A stretch of DNA of 21,017 nucleotides, from assembly GCA_964404805.1 (NCBI GenBank), contig CAYOLJ010000011.1, positions 1-21,017 on the forward strand, written 5' to 3'. The stretch is from Peribacter sp964404805 (GTDB lineage: Bacteria; Patescibacteriota; Gracilibacteria; Peribacterales; Peribacteraceae). The position numbers and the translations under genes were made by a program. Shown in pieces: positions 15,539-21,017 of the stretch. The first letter of the stretch is position 1. Every line of letters begins with the position of its first letter. A model generated the notes under the pieces. It saw nothing but the letters and a program-made list of their open reading frames with translations, searched no databases and was not told where the DNA came from.

Positions 15539-15558
15539 AGGTGTGTGTCTTACTACGT

Positions 15559-15587
15559 ATGATAGCACAAAACAGCATTTTCTGCAA
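15559..15587 (-). promoter_or_regulatory. Predicted extended -10 promoter of the pilus operon
   Basis: On the minus strand TTGCAG (15587-15582), a 17-nt spacer and TATCAT (15564-15559), with TGC directly before the -10 box (extended -10). Predicted transcript start is near 15552, 14 nt before the response regulator ATG. On the other strand of the same 177-bp divergent spacer, TTGACG (15620-15625) is a possible -35 for hppA, but its -10 (TAGGCT, 18-nt spacing) is poor. Confidence 0.55.
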
Positions 15588-15715
15588 AGTCTGCTACGGG
15601 GAGGTTTATGAGCATACAGTTGACGAAAGTGGAATACCCCACCTAGGCTCTACGGCGATGTCCCTGCGCACTCGAGCAGAAGGACGCTTTCGTACACTTT
15701 CCTCCCCATTTCTGT

Positions 15716-17833
15716 ATGAATACTTTGCTTCTGGAGGTTCTGGCGCCTGCTATCGCCATCTTCGGACTTCTGTACAGTTTAGTCTTTTGGCGCGCTGTAA
15801 AAGCCGCTCCTACCGGTACGCCCGCCATGGAGAAAGTCGCTCATGCGATCTCTGTGGGATCTCGTGCCTTCATTAAAAGGCAATACCGCACGATTACCTT
15901 TTTGGCGATCGCTGTAGGAGTTCTCATGATTCTCACCTATGGATTGGTAGGGGGCGAACAGGGTTGGGCACACGGTTTTGAAGTTGGCGGGTCATTCCTG
16001 CTCGGCTGTCTACTCTCTGGTATTGCTGGTGTCGTGAGTATGGTCGTTGCCACTCGCGCTAACCTCAAGGTTGCTGCAAGTGCCCGCGCCGGTCTCAATA
16101 GTGCACTTCAGATGGCACTACGCAGCGGGGCTGTTTCGGCGCTCGTAGTCACGGCGCTCTCTCTCATCGGTATCAGCGCGCTCTACCTCTTCTATCGTCT
16201 TGGATTAGGTGTGCCAGCTATGCGCATTCCGACACTTATTATCGGGTACGGATTTGGCGCAAGCTTCGTAGCGCTCTTCGCGCAACTCGGTGGCGGCATC
16301 TACACCAAGGCAGCGGATGTCGGTGCTGATCTTGTTGGTAAAATTGAGGCTGGTATTCCGGAGGATGATCCCCGCAATCCCGCTGTCATCGCTGATCTTG
16401 TGGGCGACAACGTTGGTGACTGTGCCGGTCGTGGTGCAGATCTTTTCGAATCCATTTCTGCAGAGAACATTGGTGCGATGGTGTTGGGTGTTGCTCTTTA
16501 TCCCGTCTTCGGACTCAAGGGCATTCTCTTCCCGCTCATCCTCCGTGCCTTCGGTCTGCTCGCCACTATCTTCGGTGTGTACAGTGTACGCGCAAAAGAA
16601 GGAGACTCTCCGATGGGAGCCATGATTCGCGGCTACTGGGTGACCACCATCCTGACGACCATCATTCTTTTCGTCTGTTCCGCTCTCATGCTCTCGACGA
16701 ATTCCGCCACAGGGGTTATCGGTTCTCTGGTGGCGTTCTTTCAGCTTTCTAATGCTGCTCCATGGTTCTTTTTCTCTGGAGTCGCGGGAATTCTGACGAG
16801 TGTGGCATTCGTCTACATTACCGACTACTACACCAGCAAAGACCACCGTCCTGTGCAGGCAATTGCCAAATCCTGTACGACCGGCCATGCCACCAACATC
16901 ATTACGGGTACGGCCATTGGTATGGAGTCCACTGGTCTCTCGGTACTCACCGTCTGTCTCGCTCTACTCGCTTCTTTTTGGTTCGGTGAACAAACGGGAA
17001 TTGCTGCGGGGGGCCTGTACGGTACGGCAGTGGCCACCATGGGCATGCTCACGATGGTCGGTTACGTGCTCGCCATGGATATGTTCGGACCCATCACCGA
17101 CAACGCCGGAGGCATTGTAGAAATGAGCAAGGCTCCGGATGAGTTGCGTGTTATCACTGATGAGCTTGATGCATGCGGCAACACAACCAAGGCTCTTACT
17201 AAAGGGTATGCGGTCGGTTCTGCGGCACTCGCTGCCTTCCTGCTCTTCTCGGCTTTCTTAGAAGAATCACACATCACTGTTGTTGACCTCGCTAAGGTGC
17301 CTGTCTTCATTGGCGCCTTCTTCGGTGCCGTTGTTGTTTTCTTCTTCACTTCACTCACCATCCGTGCCGTGGGGCGCGCCGCAGGAGTGATTGTGGAAGA
17401 AGTACGCAAGCAGTTCAGAGAACACACTGGCATCATGGAGGGAACGGAGGAGCCCGATTACGCCGCAGCGGTGGATATCGCTACGCGCGGTGCCCTGAAG
17501 GAAATGGTTCTGCCCGGGCTCGTTGCAGTGATCTCTCCGATTGCTGTGGGTATGATCTTCCGCGCCGAAGCGGCAGCCGGTTTCTTGATGGTTGGTACGA
17601 TTACCGGCGTTATCCTCGCTGCCTACATGAATAACTCCGGTGGTGCGTGGGATAATGCGAAGAAGCTCATCGAATCCGGTGCCTACGGCGGCAAGAATAG
17701 CCCGGCTCACCAGGCAGCCGTCACAGGTGACACTGTGGGAGATCCTTTCAAGGATACTGCCGGCCCCAGCTTGCACGTCTTGATCAAGCTCTTCTCGACT
17801 TTGACGCTCGCACTCGCGGCACTGTTCATCTGA
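15716..17833 (+). CDS. hppA: Membrane proton-translocating pyrophosphatase, K+-independent type
   Basis: Integral membrane enzyme of 705 aa that hydrolyses pyrophosphate and pumps H+ out of the cytoplasm, helping to keep the membrane potential and remove PPi from biosynthesis. Hallmarks: DVGADLVGKIE (201-211), PEDDPRNPAVIAD, VGDNVGDCAGRGADLFES (229-246), DNAGGIVEM (462-470), a C-terminal DTVGDPFKDTAGPSL motif, and about 15-16 hydrophobic helices. The selectivity motif reads GNTTKALTKG: Lys492 and Thr495 at the two diagnostic positions, which in this family marks K+-independent H+ pumps (K+-dependent enzymes have Ala and Gly/Ala). The usual IADNVGDNVGD reads IADLVGDNVGD, a variant I recall in some K+-independent members. 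It is monocistronic, divergent from the pilus operon and closed by the terminator at 17851-17885. The start context is pyrimidine-rich without a Shine-Dalgarno sequence. Confidence 0.96.
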   Translation: MNTLLLEVLAPAIAIFGLLYSLVFWRAVKAAPTGTPAMEKVAHAISVGSRAFIKRQYRTITFLAIAVGVLMILTYGLVGGEQGWAHGFEVGGSFLLGCLLSGIAGVVSMVVATRANLKVAASARAGLNSALQMALRSGAVSALVVTALSLIGISALYLFYRLGLGVPAMRIPTLIIGYGFGASFVALFAQLGGGIYTKAADVGADLVGKIEAGIPEDDPRNPAVIADLVGDNVGDCAGRGADLFESISAENIGAMVLGVALYPVFGLKGILFPLILRAFGLLATIFGVYSVRAKEGDSPMGAMIRGYWVTTILTTIILFVCSALMLSTNSATGVIGSLVAFFQLSNAAPWFFFSGVAGILTSVAFVYITDYYTSKDHRPVQAIAKSCTTGHATNIITGTAIGMESTGLSVLTVCLALLASFWFGEQTGIAAGGLYGTAVATMGMLTMVGYVLAMDMFGPITDNAGGIVEMSKAPDELRVITDELDACGNTTKALTKGYAVGSAALAAFLLFSAFLEESHITVVDLAKVPVFIGAFFGAVVVFFFTSLTIRAVGRAAGVIVEEVRKQFREHTGIMEGTEEPDYAAAVDIATRGALKEMVLPGLVAVISPIAVGMIFRAEAAAGFLMVGTITGVILAAYMNNSGGAWDNAKKLIESGAYGGKNSPAHQAAVTGDTVGDPFKDTAGPSLHVLIKLFSTLTLALAALFI

Positions 17834-17850
17834 TTCTGCTCTTATCTTTC

Positions 17851-17885
17851 CATGAAAAAACCGGAGTCATCCCGGTTTTTTCATG
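17851..17885 (+). terminator. Intrinsic terminator of hppA
   Basis: Perfect 14-bp inverted repeat CATGAAAAAACCGG / CCGGTTTTTTCATG around AGTCATC, 17 nt after the hppA stop. The GC core followed by six T residues is a classical terminator; the mirror A-tract would allow it to act in both directions. Confidence 0.9.
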
Positions 17886-17889
17886 TATC

Positions 17890-17958
17890 AAGAGCTATAC
17901 TCTTCTCACCTCAGTGTTGAGGTGCATTCACACGAATGCGGATTCGATCATTCTTTTT
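17890..17958 (+). other. Cluster of three small perfect hairpins with an alternative terminator-like pairing
   Basis: Consecutive perfect stems: AAGAG/CTCTT (17890-17904), CACCTCA/TGAGGTG (17907-17924) and GCATTC/GAATGC (17924-17939). GAATG (17934-17938) can instead pair with CATTC (17949-17953), which is followed by TTTTT, or CGAAT (17933-17937) with ATTCG (17942-17946). A -10-like TATACT lies at 17896-17901. This could be an attenuator-like leader for the small ORF at 17972, but stems are short and the case is speculative. Confidence 0.3.
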
Positions 17959-17971
17959 GAAGGCATATACC

Positions 17972-18169
17972 ATGGAACTACCGAAAACGGTTGGCCGTAC
18001 TCTTGTGGTCGTATTGCTTTGCTGCTTTGGCATCTGCTTCGTTGCCGGTTTGCTCCTCAACCTCGTGTGGCATTTTGCCACATGGGGCTTGTGGGGATCA
18101 CTGGCTTTCGCCGGATGCGTCTGCATCATCGCACTCTGTTACAAGAGGGCTCCACCTTCTCCAAGGTAA
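17972..18169 (+). CDS. Possible small membrane protein, unknown function
   Basis: A 65-aa reading frame (MELPKTVGRTLV...). Two hydrophobic segments (about residues 9-29 and 35-55) separated by NLVWHFATWG, ending in a basic KRAPPSPR tail, would make a two-helix membrane hairpin. I recognise no family. A GAAGG stretch lies 8 nt before the ATG; this is unlike the other genes of the window, which have no purine-rich site, so it is weak evidence. An ATG 12 codons upstream in the same frame would add MRIRSFFLKAYT. The remaining bases up to purH (18170-18311) show nothing recognisable. Confidence 0.4.
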   Translation: MELPKTVGRTLVVVLLCCFGICFVAGLLLNLVWHFATWGLWGSLAFAGCVCIIALCYKRAPPSPR

Positions 18170-18311
18170 GAGTCAACTACTGGATGGTTGAATCCATTGT
18201 TCGACCGTGGCCAGGATCGTCTCCTGCGCCACGGTTTTCTTGATAAATGCCTTACTCTTTCTCTTGGCTTCCCTTTGCTGCAACGCTAGACTTATCCGGC
18301 CGTTTCTTCTT

Positions 18312-19823
18312 ATGCCCCGCGCCCTCCTCTCCGTCAGTGACAAACACGGCATCGAGGATTTTGCCCGCGGGATCGCTGAACTCGGTTTCGAAATTCTCTC
18401 GACTGGAGGAACGCAGAAAGCCCTGGAGAAAGCCAAAATCCCTGTAACACCTGTTGAGAAGATCACAGGGTTTCCCGAATGCTTTGGTGGAAGACTGAAG
18501 ACTCTGCACCCGCTCATCTTCGGTGGCATTCTCTTTCGACGTGACGATGCGGATCATGTGGAGGAGGCGAAGCAGCAGGGGATCGAGCCTATCGATCTTG
18601 TCTGTGTGAACCTCTACCCATTTGAAGAGACCGCCGCCAAACCTGGCATCACGCGCGAAGAACTCATCGAGCAAATCGACATTGGTGGTCCCAGTTTACT
18701 GCGTGCCGCCGCCAAAAATGCCGAGAGTGTGACGGTTGTTTGTGATCCGCAGGATTACATCGCCATTCTGGCAGAACTGAAGAATGGCGGGACAACTCCA
18801 GATACAAAACGACGACTTGCCGAGAAAGTTTTTCTCCATACCGCCGCGTACGACTGTGCCATCGTCCGTACTCTCTCTGATGGTGACCACGCAGGCATGC
18901 TCCTCACGAATCGCATGAAGCTGCGGTACGGCGAGAATCCCCACCAGTGGGGCGCCTTCTATGAACTGAAAGGCAATCCGCCGGACTGGATGGTATTGCA
19001 GCAGGAAGAGAAGCAAATGAGTTACTTGAATATTCTCGATGCTGACGGAGCGTGGAATCTGGTCTGCGAATTCGAGGAGCCCACCGCTGCGTGCATTAAA
19101 CACGCGAATCCCTGCGGTGTCGCTTCACACGAAGATATCGCAGAAGCCTTTCAGCGCGCCTACGATGCTGATCGCCTCTCGGCCTTCGGCGTGATTATTG
19201 CCCTGAATCGTCCGTGCCCCAAGAGTGTGGTTGAGAAGATTATCGAGCAGAAAATCTTCGTCGAGATCATCATCGCTCCCGGTTACGAGCCTGCAGCACT
19301 TGAGCTGCTTAAGAAGAAGTCGAAGATCCGCGTCATTGAGAATCATTGCCTCAAGCCCGATGCTGAAGTGGCTTCTTTACGTACTGCGTTGGGTGGCATG
19401 CTCGTCCAGAATCTCGATACGCGCGTGGTGACAGAGAAGGACATCACGTGCGCGACAGAGACCAAGCCGACAAAGGAGCAGATTTGCGACCTCCTCTTCG
19501 CGTGGAAGGTGGTGAAGCACGCCAAAAGCAACGCTATCGTCTTCGTGAGGGACGCTGCAACTGTCGGCATCGGTGCCGGGCAGACCAGCAGAGTGGATAG
19601 TACGATCATTGCAGCCCGCCGTGCCGGCGAGAAGGCCGAGGGCGCTGTTATGGCCAGTGATGCATTCTTTCCGTTCCCGGATAGCGTGGAGGAGGCTGCC
19701 AAATTCGGCATCGCCGCGATTATTCAGCCGGGAGGATCCGTGCGCGATGAAGAAGTGATTGCGAAGGCGAATGCGCTCAATATTCCGATGGTGTTCACGG
19801 GGATCAGGGGATTTCGGCATTGA
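18312..19823 (+). CDS. purH: Bifunctional AICAR formyltransferase / IMP cyclohydrolase
   Basis: Last two steps of de novo purine synthesis: AICAR is formylated with 10-formyl-THF and then cyclised to IMP. 503 aa, slightly shorter than the usual 510-530. The N-terminal IMP cyclohydrolase domain (MGS-like) shows LLSVSDKHG (5-13), ILSTGGT (28-34), KITGFPECFGGRLKTLHP (50-67), VNLYPFEET and IDIGGPSLLRAAAKN. The C-terminal transformylase shows LRYGENPHQ (204-212), KHANPCG with the catalytic Lys263-His264, SAFGVIIALNR, GAGQTSRVDS and SDAFFPFPDSVE. The start at 18312 matches the family N-terminus; the 35 codons available upstream do not belong to it. It converges on recR with only 4 nt between stop codons and no terminator. 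Its presence implies some purine synthesis capacity or use of salvaged AICAR; no other pur genes are in the window. Confidence 0.96.
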   Translation: MPRALLSVSDKHGIEDFARGIAELGFEILSTGGTQKALEKAKIPVTPVEKITGFPECFGGRLKTLHPLIFGGILFRRDDADHVEEAKQQGIEPIDLVCVNLYPFEETAAKPGITREELIEQIDIGGPSLLRAAAKNAESVTVVCDPQDYIAILAELKNGGTTPDTKRRLAEKVFLHTAAYDCAIVRTLSDGDHAGMLLTNRMKLRYGENPHQWGAFYELKGNPPDWMVLQQEEKQMSYLNILDADGAWNLVCEFEEPTAACIKHANPCGVASHEDIAEAFQRAYDADRLSAFGVIIALNRPCPKSVVEKIIEQKIFVEIIIAPGYEPAALELLKKKSKIRVIENHCLKPDAEVASLRTALGGMLVQNLDTRVVTEKDITCATETKPTKEQICDLLFAWKVVKHAKSNAIVFVRDAATVGIGAGQTSRVDSTIIAARRAGEKAEGAVMASDAFFPFPDSVEEAAKFGIAAIIQPGGSVRDEEVIAKANALNIPMVFTGIRGFRH

Positions 19824-19827
19824 TCCG

Positions 19828-20421
19828 TCAAAGAGCCCTCCGCCCTTCGATTGCCTCTTTCAAAGTAACTTGATCCGCAAACTCGATATCCGCCCCCATA
19901 GGCAGCCCGTGCGCGAGGCGGGTGATCTTCTCAACCTTGTCCTTCAATCGTTCGCGGATGAAGCTGGCTGTGGCCTCGCCTTCCACATCAGGATTGGTGG
20001 CCACAATCACTTCTCCTACTCCGTTCACACAACGGTCAACGAGTTCCTTCATCCTCAGTTGCTCCGGCCCCATGCCATCAATGGGGGAGAGCACGCCGTG
20101 CAGAACATGGTAGACACCTTTGAAGCCGGAGCGTTCGAATGCAATGACGTCGAGCGGGTTTTCCACCACCAAAATCATTGTGTGATCGCGTGAAGTATCG
20201 CCACAGATCCTGCATTCCTCCTGCAGCGTCACCATCTGGCAGTGCTTGCAATACTTGAGCTCCACTTTGAGATCAGCGAGAGCCTTGCCCAGTGCTTCGG
20301 GTGAGGCCTTGGAACTGCGCAGCAGATGGAATGTGAGCCGTTCAGCAGACTTGGCTCCGATTCCCGGGAGCTTACTGAATTCCTCGATGGCCTTTTGGAT
20401 TTGGGGAGGGAGGAGGGACAT
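19828..20421 (-). CDS. recR: Recombination mediator protein RecR
   Basis: RecR acts with RecO (and RecF) to load RecA on gapped single-stranded DNA. 197 aa, the usual length. A helix-hairpin-helix (FSKLPGIGAKSAERLTFHLL, about 15-34), a C4 zinc finger Cys58-X2-Cys61...Cys70-X2-Cys73, a Toprim domain starting at VVENPLDV (Glu87) and containing ATNPDVEGEATA (141-152), and the C-terminal RLAHGLPMGADIEFADQVTL motif are all intact. It lies 62 nt downstream of smpB on the same strand and is probably cotranscribed. The 5' leader contains the CAGTATG tandem repeat and ends in CCCT directly before ATG, with no Shine-Dalgarno sequence. Confidence 0.96.
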   Translation of the reverse strand: MSLLPPQIQKAIEEFSKLPGIGAKSAERLTFHLLRSSKASPEALGKALADLKVELKYCKHCQMVTLQEECRICGDTSRDHTMILVVENPLDVIAFERSGFKGVYHVLHGVLSPIDGMGPEQLRMKELVDRCVNGVGEVIVATNPDVEGEATASFIRERLKDKVEKITRLAHGLPMGADIEFADQVTLKEAIEGRRAL

Positions 20422-20427
20422 AGGGAA

Positions 20428-20447
20428 ACGCAGTATGCAGTATGCAG
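20428..20447. repeat. CAGTATG tandem microrepeat between smpB and recR
   Basis: CAGTATG occurs twice head-to-tail (20431-20444) followed by CAG. The 13 bases from 20428 (ACGCAGTATGCAG) match the left arm of the hairpin at 9096-9108 with one difference. It lies in the 5' leader of recR. Confidence 0.5.
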
Positions 20448-20483
20448 GATAGAGAAAATAGAGAGAATGCTATTTCGCCTGCC

Positions 20484-20921
20484 TTAGTAATCTCCCGTCT
20501 GCTTGAGTTTCCGCGCTATTTCCCTTTCCTTAATACGCTGACGCTTATCGATCTTCTTGCGCCCACGCCCAACACCGAGCAACACTTTGACGAACTTTCC
20601 AACGCGCATCTCGAGGGGCACGACGGCGCTCCCTTTCTCTTCGGTCCATGCTTGCAATTTTTTCATCTGATTTGCCTTGAGGAGAAGTGCTCGGTCACGA
20701 CGCTCCTCATGCGCGGCATGCGCGGCAAACTGATAGGGAGCGACAGAGGCATTTTTGAGAAATGCTTTTCCGTCGCGGAACGAAACGTAGGCACTCGCCA
20801 GATTCACATTGCCCTGTCGGCACGACTTCGTCTCGGGCCCCGTGAGTATGATGCCAGCCTCGATGGTATCGAGAATCTCGTAATCGAAACGTGCGCGGCG
20901 GTTTTCGGCAGTGACTTTCAT
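20484..20921 (-). CDS. smpB: SsrA-binding protein SmpB
   Basis: Partner of tmRNA in trans-translation, the rescue of stalled ribosomes. 145 aa with the family's features: N-terminal NRRARFDYEILDTIEAGIILTG, the core motif GPETKSCRQGN (usually GTEVKSLR.G, so three substitutions), VNLASAYV, RRDRALLLK...KKL, and the C-terminal GVGRGRKKIDKRQRIKERE tail that enters the ribosomal A-site path and mRNA channel. The ATG at 20921 gives the family start; the frame stays open further upstream to the window edge without family similarity. Upstream (CATACTCCCCTTTG) there is no Shine-Dalgarno sequence. It probably forms an operon with recR. tmRNA itself is not in the window. Confidence 0.95.
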   Translation of the reverse strand: MKVTAENRRARFDYEILDTIEAGIILTGPETKSCRQGNVNLASAYVSFRDGKAFLKNASVAPYQFAAHAAHEERRDRALLLKANQMKKLQAWTEEKGSAVVPLEMRVGKFVKVLLGVGRGRKKIDKRQRIKEREIARKLKQTGDY

Positions 20922-20948
20922 CAAAGGGGAGTATGCGCGAAGGAGAAG

Positions 20949-21017
20949 ATGGCGCCAATGGCTCCTCTGAAGCAAAAGCCTATGTTGCAGAAACTTGACA
21001 TTCCAGCGACTTTCGGT
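20949..21017 (+). CDS. Possible 5' end of a divergent gene, cut by the window edge
   Basis: An open frame of 23 codons (MAPMAPLKQKPMLQKLDIPATFG) runs to the window end, divergent from smpB with a 27-nt gap; a second in-frame ATG lies at 20958. GAAGGAG precedes it but is unlike the other start sites here. It is too short to identify and could be chance. Confidence 0.25.
   Translation, partial: MAPMAPLKQKPMLQKLDIPATFG

Noticed and set aside
15620..15649. TTGACG...TAGGCT as the hppA promoter
   Set aside because: The -35 is good but the -10 matches only three of six bases at 18-nt spacing; not strong enough to list as a feature.
16205..16888. 227-codon ORF antisense to hppA
   Set aside because: It is the mirror of a highly conserved gene, with Cys/His-rich low-quality composition and no family similarity.
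18207..18311. Upstream extension of purH by 35 codons
   Set aside because: The added Cys/Leu-rich residues are not part of PurH; the family start is MPRALLSVSDKHG at 18312.

Overview
The window looks like a chromosomal segment of a small-genome bacterium of the Candidate Phyla Radiation (Patescibacteria). A Peregrinibacteria/Peribacteria-type lineage is my best guess, at moderate confidence. The reasons are a compact type IV pilus operon with serine-rich, oversized prepilins, very short intergenic spaces and the absence of purine-rich Shine-Dalgarno sequences. TGA ends hppA, purH, pilB and the sensor kinase, so the standard bacterial code applies, not the recoded UGA of Gracilibacteria/SR1.

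Layout. 1-666 (+): C-terminal part of a DinG/XPD-like helicase, cut by the window edge. 685-2079 (-): polyprenyl-phosphate sugar-1-phosphate transferase. 2201-3415 (+): class V aminotransferase. 3461-3633: a tRNA-like fragment followed by an intact tRNA-Thr(UGU). 3876-4310 (+): RNase P RNA, carrying a short REP-like repeat. 4316-5863 (-): membrane PAS histidine kinase that converges on rnpB with a 5-nt gap.

6007-15538 (-) is the centrepiece, a probable single operon. Transcription order: receiver-only response regulator, PilB assembly ATPase, PilC platform protein, then five prepilins ending in a small major-type pilin and an intrinsic terminator. The four minor prepilins resemble the H, I, K and J classes of type II secretion/type IV pilus tip complexes. 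Two of them carry unusually large exported domains: the H-like protein is 955 aa, with a duplicated ~178-aa module, Ser-rich linkers and a thrombospondin-3-like Ca motif, and the I-like protein carries a probable beta-propeller. A plausible reading is a self-contained pilus tip with built-in adhesin domains. The I-like gene lacks any canonical start codon for its prepilin leader, and a 21-bp hairpin sits just where the start should be.

15716-17833 (+): divergent K+-independent H+-pyrophosphatase, ending in a strong terminator. Then a cluster of small hairpins, a possible small membrane protein, purH (+), and the convergent smpB-recR pair (-).

Not seen here: pilT, pilM/N/O, prepilin peptidase, CRISPR arrays, transposases or integrases.
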